Origin: DASTFY01 sp963769115
Lineage (GTDB): Bacteria; Actinomycetota; Acidimicrobiia; Acidimicrobiales; Ilumatobacteraceae
Assembly (NCBI GenBank): GCA_963769115.1
Contig: CAVYKN010000010.1
Coordinates: 248,001 to 312,000 of the forward strand
DNA: 64,000 nucleotides
Direction: 5' to 3'
Of the stretch, positions 46,294 to 54,646 are shown piece after piece. The notes beneath the pieces are model-generated. The model had not been told where the DNA came from. It saw only the letters and a list, made by a program, of their open reading frames with translations, and searched no databases. Positions within the stretch are counted from its first letter, which is position 1, and each line of letters starts with the position of its first letter. The position numbers and the translations under genes were made by a program.

Positions 46294-47046
46294 GTGAGCG
46301 GGCTGGCCTTCACCAACCCGAAGGTCCAACGGCTGCGGCGCCTCCTGGGGCGCCGCAGTGCGCGCCGGGAGGAGGCGGCCCTCGTCGTCGAGGGTCGGGC
46401 CATGGCCGAGCTGGCCGCCGAGGCCGGTCACACGGTCGAGGCGGTCTTCGTCCCGGCCGGGGCCGAACCGCCGGGTGGCGCGTTGGGCGGTGCGCCCTGT
46501 CATGCGCTGGCCCCCGGCGTCCTGGAGCGGGTGGCGACGACCGAGACACCCCAACCCCTCCTGGCCGTGGTGCGGTACCGCCCGGCGGCGACCGACGTGC
46601 TGGCCGACGCCGGCTTCGTGGTGGTGGCGGCGGGCCTGTCCGACCCCGGCAACCTCGGCACCATCCTGCGCACGGCGGAGGCCGCGGGCGCCGATGCCGT
46701 CGTCACGACCCCCGACACCGTCGACGTGACCAACCCGAAGGTCGTTCGGGCCGCCGCGGGCGCGGTGTTCCTGCTGCCCATCGTCGACCAGGTCGAGCTG
46801 GGGGAACTGCGCTCGTTGGGCCTGCGCCTGCTCGGCACCGCGGCCGGCGGCGGCATGCCCTACACGAGCGCCGACCTGACCGGCCGGGTGGCGGTGGTGG
46901 TCGGCAACGAGGCCCACGGTCTTCCGGACGACACCCCCGTCGACGAGTGGATCAGCATCCCCCACGCCGGCCGGGCCGAGAGCCTCAACGCGGCGATGGC
47001 CACGGCCGTCATCTGCTTCGAGGCCATGCGCCAACGCACCCGCTGA
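46294..47046 (+). CDS. SpoU/TrmH-family RNA 2'-O-methyltransferase
   Basis: SPOUT (knotted) methyltransferase of 250 residues. The N-terminal substrate-binding domain includes TNPKVQRLRRLLGRRSARREEAALVVEGRAM. The catalytic domain shows motif 1 GLSDPGNLGTILRTAEAAGADAVV, motif 2 VAVVVGNEAHGLPDD and motif 3 ISIPHAGRAESLNAAMATAV, which form the trefoil-knot SAM site. In this position (rplT - SpoU - pheS) most Actinobacteria have a gene annotated as 23S rRNA or tRNA methyltransferase (RlmB/TsnR-like). The exact target is unknown. GTG 46294 is 27 bp after rplT. Confidence 0.9.
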   Translation: MSGLAFTNPKVQRLRRLLGRRSARREEAALVVEGRAMAELAAEAGHTVEAVFVPAGAEPPGGALGGAPCHALAPGVLERVATTETPQPLLAVVRYRPAATDVLADAGFVVVAAGLSDPGNLGTILRTAEAAGADAVVTTPDTVDVTNPKVVRAAAGAVFLLPIVDQVELGELRSLGLRLLGTAAGGGMPYTSADLTGRVAVVVGNEAHGLPDDTPVDEWISIPHAGRAESLNAAMATAVICFEAMRQRTR

Positions 47047-47498
47047 CCCCACCTGTCGAACGCACCGTCGACCCGTCGCCCACCGACGCTTTGCCACCGA
47101 ATCGATATCGAATCGGTGGCGACGAGGTCTGAGCCAAACGCGCCGTTTTCGGCTCACTCGGCTCGAAGTTCGTCGCGCGGCGAATCTGCGGCGATTCGCC
47201 GGACGAGGAGCGGCTACCCTCGGCGGCGATGCCCAGGCAGTCAACGCAGCGATTTCGCCGCCCCCGAGCGGTCCTCGGGGGTTCGGCGCGGCGTTCTGCC
47301 TGACGCGCCTCCCTCGCCGCTCGGGGGACTCCAACCCGACGGCTCGCTGATGGGAGGACCGGTGTGCATGCGACACCTGCTGACTGCTCTACTAGGACGC
47401 CCCACCGGAAGCAGAGCTTCCGCCGGGGACCCCGTCCGTGCCTCGAAAGCTGCTGAGATGTCACGTCCCGCCGCTGATCACAGCAGGTTCCTGCCCCG
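47047..47498 (+). promoter_or_regulatory. 452-bp non-coding leader of pheST with several stems
   Basis: No supported gene. From 5' to 3': a 28-bp near-perfect palindrome at 47093-47120 (one mismatch); a stem TGAGCC/GGCTCA with inner AAACG/CGTTT (47130-47156), possibly ending the upstream transcript; CGGCGAATC/GATTCGCCG (47178-47201, 9 bp, loop TGCGGC); CCCCCGAG/CTCGGGGG (47261-47281), whose left arm can instead pair over 11 bp with CCGCTCGGGGG at 47317-47327; and CGGAAGC-AGA-GCTTCCG (47406-47422). I found no T-box antiterminator motif and no Phe-rich leader peptide. Confidence 0.45.
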
Positions 47499-48497
47499 AT
47501 GACGGACGACCTCGCCCGGGCCCGGGCCGACGCCCTGGCCGCGGCCGCGGCCGCCCCCGATCTCGATGCGCTCAAGGCCGTCGAGGCCGAGGTGCTCGGC
47601 AAGCGCGGGCCACTCGCCCGGGCCAAGGCCGGCCTCGGCACGCTCCCCGCCGAGGAGCGACCCGCCGCTGGTCGGGCCGTCAACGAGGCCATGGTCGAAG
47701 TGCAGGCGGCCTTCGACGCTCGCCGGGCCGAGCTGGCCGCCGGCGCCCGCCACGTACGGCTAGTGGCGGAGCGCCTCGACCTGACCGAAGCGATGGGCCC
47801 ATCCCGGCGCGGCCATGCCCACCTGGTCACCCAAGCCACCGAGCGGCTGGAGGACACGTTCGTCGGCCTCGGCTTCCAGATCGCCGAGGGCCCGGAGGTG
47901 GAGACCGACTGGCACAACTTCGAGGCCCTCAACATGCCTCCGTCGCACCCGGCCCGGAGCGAGTGGGACACGTTGTGGGTCGAGCACGGCCAGCCCGGCT
48001 CCACCTTGCTGCGCACCCACACGTCCCCGGTGCAGATCCGCGTCATGCAGGGGCAGCCGCCACCGATCTACGCCATCATGCCGGGCCGCGTGTTCCGGCG
48101 GGACACCGCCGACGCCACCCACATGCCGGTGTTCCACCAGCTCGAGGGTCTGGTGGTCGACCGCGGCATCACCTTCACCGACCTGGCCGGCACCATCGAG
48201 GCCTTCACCAAGGCCTTCTTCGGCGCCGACTTCAGCTCCCGGCTCCGCCCGTCCTACTTCCCGTTCACCGAACCCTCGGCCGAGTTCGACATCCGTCGCC
48301 CCGATGGCACCTGGCTGGAACTCGGCGGGTGCGGCATGGTCCATCCGAACGTTCTCCAGGCCGTGGGGTTGGATCCGGAGGAGTGGAGCGGGTTCGCCTT
48401 CGGTTTCGGCATCGACCGCATGGCCAAGGAGCGTCACGGCGTGGCCGATCTCCGGGACATGTTCGTGAACGACATCCGCTTCATCGAGCAGTTCTGA
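47499..48497 (+). CDS. pheS: Phenylalanine--tRNA ligase alpha subunit
   Basis: Catalytic subunit of the (alpha-beta)2 class II synthetase. 332 residues with an N-terminal coiled coil, then GHAHLVTQATERLEDTFVGLGFQIAEGPEVETDWHNFEALNMPPSHPAR (motif 1), RTHTSPVQIRVM...MPGRVFRRDTADATHMPVFHQLEG (motif 2) and LGGCGMVHPNVL...FGFGIDRMAKERH (motif 3). Intact. pheT starts 9 bp later. Confidence 0.97.
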   Translation: MTDDLARARADALAAAAAAPDLDALKAVEAEVLGKRGPLARAKAGLGTLPAEERPAAGRAVNEAMVEVQAAFDARRAELAAGARHVRLVAERLDLTEAMGPSRRGHAHLVTQATERLEDTFVGLGFQIAEGPEVETDWHNFEALNMPPSHPARSEWDTLWVEHGQPGSTLLRTHTSPVQIRVMQGQPPPIYAIMPGRVFRRDTADATHMPVFHQLEGLVVDRGITFTDLAGTIEAFTKAFFGADFSSRLRPSYFPFTEPSAEFDIRRPDGTWLELGGCGMVHPNVLQAVGLDPEEWSGFAFGFGIDRMAKERHGVADLRDMFVNDIRFIEQF

Positions 48498-48506
48498 GGT
48501 CGGGCC

Positions 48507-50867
48507 GTGCTCATCCTGCTCTCCTGGCTCAACGAGATGGCGCCGCTCGGCGACGACGTCGACCGCATCGCCGACACCATGAACGAGCTCGGCATGGCCG
48601 TCGAGAGGATCACGCGCGTCGGCGCACCGATCCCCGGCGTGGTCACGGCCAAGGTGCTCGAGACCCGCCGCCATCCCGATGCCGAGCGCGTCCACGAGGT
48701 CTTCGTCGACGCCGGCGACGGCGCACCGCTGCACGTGTGGTGCGGCGCGTTCAACATGGAGGCCGGAGACGTGGTGCCCCTGGCCACCATCGGCGCCACC
48801 ATGCCCGACGGGCGCCAGATCGGGCGCCGCAAGATCCTGGGCATCGCCAGCGAGGGGATGCTGTGCTCGGCCGCCGAGCTGGGGTTCGGCGAGGACGCCG
48901 CCGGCATCCTCCTCCTCCCGCGCGACACGCCGCTCGGCCAGCCCGTCACCGAGGCCCTCGGCGTCACCGAGGACGTCGTGTTCGATCTCGACCTCACGCG
49001 CAACCGGCCGGATGCGTACGGGCACCTCGGCATCGCTCGTGACCTCGCGGCGCGCCTCGGGGTGGCCCTCCATCCACCGTCCTCGAGGTTGACGGTCGAC
49101 GGTCCGGACCGCAGCGCTCCCGTCGAGATCCTCGACTCCAAAGGGTGCGGCCGCTTCGTCTCCGTCGTCCTGTCCGGCATCGAGGTCGGCCCGTCGACCC
49201 CGCTCATGGCCGACCGGCTGTCCCGAGCCGGCATGCGCCCCATCAACAACGTGGTCGACGTGTCGAACTACGTGATGCTGGAGCTCAACGAGCCCAACCA
49301 CGCCTACGACCTCGACACGCTCGGCGGCGGAGGCTTCCGCATCCGGCGGGCCGTCGCCGGCGAGACCATGCTCACCCTCGACGGGGTGGAGCGGACGTTC
49401 ATCCCCGACGACCTGTTGATCTGCGACGCCCAGGACCGCGCCATCGGCATCGCCGGCGTCATGGGTGGCGCGGACACCGAGATCAGCGACGCCACGACGA
49501 CCGTCGCCCTCGAGATGGCCTGGTTCGACCCGGTCGTCGTGGCGCAGACGGCCACCAGGCTGGGACTGCGCTCCGAGGCTTCGATCCGCTTCGAGCGGGG
49601 TCGTGACCCCTACGGGATCGACCGCGCCGTAGCCCGCTTCGTCGACCTGCTGCGGGAGACCTGCCCTGGGCTCGTCGTCCACGCCGGCGCGGTCGACGCC
49701 CGCGGCGAGCTCCCCCCGGAGGAGCGGTCGGTCCGGGTGCGGCCGGACCGCGCCCGCACGCTGCTGGGCGCGGACATCGAGACGAGCGTGATGATCGAGC
49801 GCTTGGCGCCCATCGGCTTCGCCACCACCCTCGACCAGGGCGGCGTCATGGACGTCAGCCTGCCCTCGTGGCGACCGGACTGCCAGCTCGAGGTGGACGT
49901 CATCGAGGAGATCGCCCGTCACGTCGGCTACGAGCGGCTGGGCCGTACGGTGCCCAAGTCGGTCGTGCCCGGCCGGCTCTCACCCGTCCAGTCCCGGCGC
50001 CGCGTGGTGCGCGAGGTGCTGTACGGGCTCGGGATCAGCGAGGCCATGCCCAACCCGTTCCTGGCGCCCGGCGACCTCGAGCGGGCAGGGCTCGACAGTC
50101 GCGGGCTGGCCATCGCCAACCCGCTGGTGGCCGAGGAGAGCATCCTGCGCAGCTCGCTCCGGCCCGGGCTCCTCGAGGCCGTGGCCTACAACGCCTCGCA
50201 CCGGGCCGACGACGTCTCGCTGTTCGAGATCGGACACGTCTACCGGCCCGCCGAGGGCGTGCTCCCCGACGAGCGCGAGCAGCTCGCCGTCGTCCTCGCC
50301 GGCCGGGACGGTCCGGCCGCCGTGCCCGTGCTCGTCGAGTTGCTCGCCGCGCTCGGGCGCGCCGATGCGCTCGACATCGACCAGAGCGAGGACGGGTTGG
50401 CCGGCCTACACCCCGGGCGCAGCGGGACGGTGCGCCTCGAGGGCGATGCTGTCGGCCAGGTCGGCGAGATCGATCCCGGCGTGCTCGAGGCCTACGACAT
50501 CCCGGGACGGGTCGCCTGGCTGGAGCTCGACCTGTCGGTGCTCCTGGCCCTGGATCCCCCGATCGCGCAATGGCGGCCGGTCAGCCGTTTCCCCTCCAGC
50601 GACATCGACCTCGCCTTCGTGGTTGCGGACGACGTCCCGGCCACCGCGGTCCGCCGCGCCATCGCCGGTGGCGCGGGGGAGTTGCTGGCCGATCTCGAGC
50701 TGTTCGACGTGTACCGCGGTTCGGGCATCGACGCCGGCCAGCGGAGCCTGGCCTTCCGCCTTCGCCTCCAGGCTCCCGACCACACCCTGACCGACGCCGA
50801 GGTGGCCCAGGTCCGGGAGCGGGCCATCAGCGCCGCGGTGCAGCTCGGCGCGGTGCTCCGAGGCTGA
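48507..50867 (+). CDS. pheT: Phenylalanine--tRNA ligase beta subunit
   Basis: 786-residue partner of PheS. ILLSWLNEMAPLGDDVDRIADTMNELGMAVE begins the protein; an EMAP-like OB domain (VVTAKVLETRRHPDAERVHEVFVDAG, RRKILGIASEGMLCSAAELG), the B3/B4 editing domain (RPINNVVDVSNYVMLELNEPNHAYDLD), the B5 domain and a catalytic-like fold follow. The C-terminal anticodon-binding (FDX-ACB) domain includes SRFPSSDIDLAFVV. GTG start. Intact. Confidence 0.97.
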   Translation: MLILLSWLNEMAPLGDDVDRIADTMNELGMAVERITRVGAPIPGVVTAKVLETRRHPDAERVHEVFVDAGDGAPLHVWCGAFNMEAGDVVPLATIGATMPDGRQIGRRKILGIASEGMLCSAAELGFGEDAAGILLLPRDTPLGQPVTEALGVTEDVVFDLDLTRNRPDAYGHLGIARDLAARLGVALHPPSSRLTVDGPDRSAPVEILDSKGCGRFVSVVLSGIEVGPSTPLMADRLSRAGMRPINNVVDVSNYVMLELNEPNHAYDLDTLGGGGFRIRRAVAGETMLTLDGVERTFIPDDLLICDAQDRAIGIAGVMGGADTEISDATTTVALEMAWFDPVVVAQTATRLGLRSEASIRFERGRDPYGIDRAVARFVDLLRETCPGLVVHAGAVDARGELPPEERSVRVRPDRARTLLGADIETSVMIERLAPIGFATTLDQGGVMDVSLPSWRPDCQLEVDVIEEIARHVGYERLGRTVPKSVVPGRLSPVQSRRRVVREVLYGLGISEAMPNPFLAPGDLERAGLDSRGLAIANPLVAEESILRSSLRPGLLEAVAYNASHRADDVSLFEIGHVYRPAEGVLPDEREQLAVVLAGRDGPAAVPVLVELLAALGRADALDIDQSEDGLAGLHPGRSGTVRLEGDAVGQVGEIDPGVLEAYDIPGRVAWLELDLSVLLALDPPIAQWRPVSRFPSSDIDLAFVVADDVPATAVRRAIAGGAGELLADLELFDVYRGSGIDAGQRSLAFRLRLQAPDHTLTDAEVAQVRERAISAAVQLGAVLRG

Positions 50868-50899
50868 CCCGACCGCGGGGAGTCACACGCCGCCGGGGA

Positions 50900-51466
50900 T
50901 CAGTTGCTGGACACGTCGTCGGGGATGCGGTCGCCCATTCGGGCCAGCGCCCCGCCCTGGCGGCGCAGCACGTCACGCCACAGGGTCTCGGGGGCGGGGG
51001 TGAAGGGATCGGCGCGGTCGGCGTCGACCACGATCCACGCGTTGGCCGCCAGCTCGTCGTCGAGCTGCCCGGGACCCCAACCGGCGTAGCCCCGGAAGAG
51101 GCGCAGGTCGTCCAACCGGTCGGTGAAGCCGTCCGCGTCCTCGGAGAGGTCGAGCGTCCCCAGCCCCTCATCGAGATCGGCGAAGCCGTCGACGGGTACC
51201 TCGCGCACCCACGCCAGTCCGATGACGGCCTCGGTCTCCACCGGCCCGCCGTCGAACAGGACGGGCTGGCCCGACACGAGCGGGCGCCAGGTGGGGAGTA
51301 GCTCGTCCACCTCTTCCTCGGTCGGGCGGTTGAGGACCAGGCCGAGCGAGCCCTCGTCGGTGTGCTCGAGCAGGAGCACGACCGTCCGGTCGAAGTTCGG
51401 ATCGACGAGGGGAGGGGTGGCGAGGAGGAGCTTGCCGCGGAGGGACGGGCCCACGGCGACCATCAT
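50900..51466 (-). CDS. YqgE/AlgH (DUF179) family protein
   Basis: 188-residue cytosolic protein: SLRGKLLLATPPLVDPNFDRTVVLLLEHTDEGSLGLVLNRPTE and FDGGPVETEAVIGLAWVRE are the family signatures; RLFRGYAGWGPGQLDDELAANAWIVVDADRADPF is its conserved C-terminal part. It is called AlgH in Pseudomonas but its biochemical role is unknown. I start it at ATG 51466 (or 51463); the frame is open to 51544 but that part would lie inside the argC operator. It is divergent from argC and convergent with pheT. Confidence 0.9.
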   Translation of the reverse strand: MMVAVGPSLRGKLLLATPPLVDPNFDRTVVLLLEHTDEGSLGLVLNRPTEEEVDELLPTWRPLVSGQPVLFDGGPVETEAVIGLAWVREVPVDGFADLDEGLGTLDLSEDADGFTDRLDDLRLFRGYAGWGPGQLDDELAANAWIVVDADRADPFTPAPETLWRDVLRRQGGALARMGDRIPDDVSSN

Positions 51467-51527
51467 GCCCCGTCCGACTCGAAAGCAGACATCGTCGCCA
51501 GGCGGCGACCGGCCCGCCCAGCGGCTC

Positions 51528-51559
51528 GCATGGTCATGCATCAAACTGTATGATCATGC
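51528..51559. promoter_or_regulatory. argC operator, probably ArgR, with leaderless promoter
   Basis: GCATGGTCA (51528-51536), 14-nt spacer, TGATCATGC (51551-51559): the same palindrome and spacing as upstream of carA. TATGAT (51549-51554) inside it is a good -10 box 7 nt before ATG 51562, so bound repressor would cover the promoter and the first codon. Confidence 0.7.
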
Positions 51560-51561
51560 TC

Positions 51562-52581
51562 ATGGGCCTCTCCGTGGGGATCATCGGCGCGTCGGGTTAC
51601 ACCGGCGCCGAGCTCCTCCGCCTCATTGCCGCGCACCCGGACCTGGAGGTCGTGTACGCCACCGGGGACTCGCAGGCCGGGCAGCGGGCCGACACGCTGT
51701 ATCCCAGCCTGACGGTCGCCTATCCGGGCCTGGTGTTCGAGCCCTACGACGAGGGCGAGGTAGCCGGGCTCGACCTCGTCTTCCTCGGGCTTCCGCACGA
51801 GGCCAGCATGGCCCTGGCCCCGACGCTGCACGGGCGGGTCGGTTGCCTGGTCGACCTGTCGGCGGCGTTCCGGCTGAAGGACCCTTCGCTGTATCCCAAC
51901 TGGTACGGGTTCGACCACGATCAGCCCGGTCTGCTGGCCGACGCGGTCTACGGGCTGCCGGAGCTGTACCGGGACGAGCTGCGCGGCGCCCGCCTCATCG
52001 CCACCCCCGGGTGCTACGTCACGGCCGCCTCGCTCGCCCTCACCCCGCTCGTGCGCCAGGGCCTGGTGGAGCCCGAGGGTGTCATCGTCGACGCCGCGTC
52101 CGGCGTGACGGGCGCCGGCCGCAGCCTCAAGCACTCGTCGCTGTTCGCCACCGTCGACGGGGACTTCACCGCCTACGGCCTGGTGGACCACCGCCACACC
52201 CCGGAGATCGAGCAGGTCACCGGGGCCCAGGTGCTCTTCACCCCGCACCTGGCCCCGATGAGCCGGGGCATCCTCGCCACCTGCTACGCACGGCCGGCCG
52301 CGCCGGTGACCACGGAGTCGCTCCTCGCCGCGCTGGCGGGCGCTTACGAGGGCGAGCCCTTCATCGCCGTCCGGTCGTCGTCCCCGTCCACGAAGGCGAC
52401 GTTGGGCACCAACGCCGCACACCTCACGGCTCGCTTCGATCCCCGGACCGGCTACGTCGTGGTCCTCTGCGCCATCGACAACCTCACCAAGGGCGCGTCC
52501 GGTGGCGCGCTGCAGGCTGCCAACGTGGCCCTCGGTCTGCCGGAGACGTCCGGTCTGACCACGGTCGGGCTGCTCCCGTGA
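51562..52581 (+). CDS. argC: N-acetyl-gamma-glutamyl-phosphate reductase
   Basis: Third arginine step, NADPH-dependent. LSVGIIGASGYTGAELLRLIAAHPDLEVVYATGDSQAG binds NADP; ARLIATPGCYVTAASLAL carries the catalytic Cys; YGLVDHRHTPEIEQ the His region; VVLCAIDNLTKGASGGALQAANVALGL the C-terminal signature. About 339 residues. ATGs at 51550, 51556 and 51562 are in frame; 51562 fits the family start and the leaderless -10 box, and there is no ribosome-binding site. Its stop overlaps argB directly, leaving no room for argJ. Confidence 0.95.
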   Translation: MGLSVGIIGASGYTGAELLRLIAAHPDLEVVYATGDSQAGQRADTLYPSLTVAYPGLVFEPYDEGEVAGLDLVFLGLPHEASMALAPTLHGRVGCLVDLSAAFRLKDPSLYPNWYGFDHDQPGLLADAVYGLPELYRDELRGARLIATPGCYVTAASLALTPLVRQGLVEPEGVIVDAASGVTGAGRSLKHSSLFATVDGDFTAYGLVDHRHTPEIEQVTGAQVLFTPHLAPMSRGILATCYARPAAPVTTESLLAALAGAYEGEPFIAVRSSSPSTKATLGTNAAHLTARFDPRTGYVVVLCAIDNLTKGASGGALQAANVALGLPETSGLTTVGLLP

Positions 52582-53477
52582 TCACGGCCGCGGGTCCGGC
52601 CGAGAAGGCCGCTGTCCTCGTCGAGGCCCTGCCCTACATTCGGCGCTTCTCCGGGAGCGTGGTCGTCGTGAAGTACGGCGGCAACGCGCTGGCGGGCGGG
52701 AGCGAAGCCGACGCACTCGAGCTGTTCGCGCAGGACATCGTCCTGATGCGATCCGTGGGGATGCGGCCGGTCGTCGTCCACGGCGGCGGCCCCCAGATCA
52801 GCGAGCTGATGAACCGACTCGGCAAGGTGCCCGAGTTCCGCAACGGGCTGCGGGTGACCGACGCGGAAACCGTCGACATCGCCCGCATGGTCCTGCGCGG
52901 CCAGGTCAACCCCCGTCTGGTCGCCGCCATCAACGTGCATGGCGCGCTGGCCGTCGGCGTGTCGGGCGAGGACGCCGGCCTCATCAGCGCCACCCCGGCG
53001 CCCGGCGACCTCGGCTTCGTGGGCCAGGTCGGCGCCATCAACCCGACGATCCTCGAGCGTCTCCTCAACGAGGACCTCATCCCCGTCGTGGCCACGATCG
53101 GCACCGATGCGTCCGGGCAGGCGTACAACATCAACGCCGACACCGTGGCCGGCGCCATCGCCGCCGCGCTGCCGGCGGAGAAGCTCGTCTACCTCACGGA
53201 CATCGAAGGCCTGCGCCGTGACGTCGACGATCCCGCCAGCCTCATCCGTCAGACGACGGCGGGCGAGCTCGAGGCGCTCGTCGCCGACGGCACGCTGCGC
53301 GGCGGGATGATCCCCAAGGTCGAGTCCTGCATCGCCGCCGTGCGGCGCGGCGTGGGGCGGGCCCACATCTTGGACGGAAGGGTTCCCCACGTGCTGCTGC
53401 TCGAGATCTTCACCGACGCCGGGATCGGCACCATGGTCACCGTCGGCGACACGGCGCCAGGGACGGCCGCGCCGTGA
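52578..53477 (+). CDS. argB: Acetylglutamate kinase
   Basis: Phosphorylates N-acetylglutamate. VVVVKYGGNALAGGSEADALELFAQDIVLMRSVGMRPVVVHGGGPQISELMNRLG is the N-terminal substrate/phosphate site; RNGLRVTDAETVDIARMVLRGQVNPRLV, YNINADTVAGAIAAALPAEKLVYLTDIEGL and the Lys in GGMIPKVESCIAAVRRGVGRAHILDGR complete it. 299 residues. The length and N-terminal PYIRRFSG helix resemble arginine-inhibited hexameric NAGKs. GTG start coupled to argC. Confidence 0.96.
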   Translation: MITAAGPAEKAAVLVEALPYIRRFSGSVVVVKYGGNALAGGSEADALELFAQDIVLMRSVGMRPVVVHGGGPQISELMNRLGKVPEFRNGLRVTDAETVDIARMVLRGQVNPRLVAAINVHGALAVGVSGEDAGLISATPAPGDLGFVGQVGAINPTILERLLNEDLIPVVATIGTDASGQAYNINADTVAGAIAAALPAEKLVYLTDIEGLRRDVDDPASLIRQTTAGELEALVADGTLRGGMIPKVESCIAAVRRGVGRAHILDGRVPHVLLLEIFTDAGIGTMVTVGDTAPGTAAP

Positions 53478-54646
53478 GCGCCCACGCGTTCGCCACCGAC
53501 GGCCTCGACGCCTGCCCCTACTGGCCCGTCTTCGGCCCGCCGCAGGTGATGTTCGTGCGCGGCCGGGGCACCGAGCTGTGGGATGACCAGGGCCGTCGCT
53601 ACCTGGACTTCCTGTGCGGTCTGGCCGTCACGTCGCTCGGCCACGCCCACCCCGCGGTGGCCGAAGCCATCGCCACCCAGGCCGAGACCCTGCTCCACGT
53701 CTCCAACTTCTTCGCCAACCCGGTGGCGACGGAGACGGCAGTCATGTTGGACGACCTGCTCGGCGGCGGAGGGCAGGTGTTCTTCTGCAACTCGGGGGCG
53801 GAGGCCAACGAGGCCGCGTTCAAGCTGGCCCGCAAGTTCGGCGGCCGGGGCCGGCACGTCGTCGTCAGCGCGCTGGGCAGCTTCCACGGCCGCACGCTGG
53901 CGGCGCTGGCGGCCACCGGCCAGCCGACCAAGCACGAGCCGTTCCAGCCCATGCCAGAGGGCTTCCGCCACGTCCCGTTCGGCGATCTCGACGCGTTGGC
54001 CGGGGCCGTGGACGGCAGCGTGGCAGCCGTGCTCATCGAGCCGCTCCAGGGCGAGGGCGGGGTCGTGCCCGCGCCTCCCGGCTACCTGCAGGGCATCCGC
54101 GAGCTGTGCGACGAGCGCGGCGCGTTGATGATCCTCGACGAGGTCCAGACCGGCCTCGGCCGCACCGGCCGTTGGTTCGGCTTCGAGCACGCCGGTGTCC
54201 GGCCGGATGCCGTGTGCCTCGCCAAGGCCCTCGGCAACGGGATGCCCATCGGAGCCTGCTGGGCCCGTCGCGATGTCGCCGCGGTGCTGCAGCCGGGCGA
54301 CCACGGCTCGACGTACAGCGGCACGCCGATCGCCACGGCGGCGGCGCGGGCCGTGCTGACGGAGATGCAACGGATCGACGCACCGGCCCTGGCCAGATCG
54401 GCCGGCGACCGCCTGCGCCGGGCCCTGGAGGCGACGCCCGGGGTGACGAGCGTGCGGGGCCTCGGGCTGCTGCTGGCGGCCGAGCTCGACGGGCACGACA
54501 GCAAGGAAGCCGCCGCGGGCTGTCTCGCCCGCGGGCTGGTCGTCAACAACGTGACCCCGACCGCGCTGCGCTTCGCCCCGCCGCTGACCGTCAGCGACGA
54601 CGAGATCGACGAGGCGGCGGCCATCGTGAAAGACGTTCTGGCATGA
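53474..54646 (+). CDS. argD: Acetylornithine aminotransferase
   Basis: PLP aminotransferase making N-acetylornithine. FCNSGAEANEAAFKLARKFGGRGRH, SFHGRTLAALAATGQ, IEPLQGEGGVVPAPPGYL, LILDEVQTGLGRTGRWFGFEHAGVRPD-type MILDEVQTGLGRTG and the PLP Lys in CLAKALGNGMPIGACWA are all present. 390 residues. GTG overlaps argB; stop overlaps argF (ATGA). Confidence 0.95.
   Translation: MSAHAFATDGLDACPYWPVFGPPQVMFVRGRGTELWDDQGRRYLDFLCGLAVTSLGHAHPAVAEAIATQAETLLHVSNFFANPVATETAVMLDDLLGGGGQVFFCNSGAEANEAAFKLARKFGGRGRHVVVSALGSFHGRTLAALAATGQPTKHEPFQPMPEGFRHVPFGDLDALAGAVDGSVAAVLIEPLQGEGGVVPAPPGYLQGIRELCDERGALMILDEVQTGLGRTGRWFGFEHAGVRPDAVCLAKALGNGMPIGACWARRDVAAVLQPGDHGSTYSGTPIATAAARAVLTEMQRIDAPALARSAGDRLRRALEATPGVTSVRGLGLLLAAELDGHDSKEAAAGCLARGLVVNNVTPTALRFAPPLTVSDDEIDEAAAIVKDVLA

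Noticed and set aside
47047..47498. T-box riboswitch or Phe-rich attenuator upstream of pheS
   Set aside because: No AGGGTGGNACCGCG-type antiterminator and no short frame rich in Phe codons was found; only generic stems are reported.
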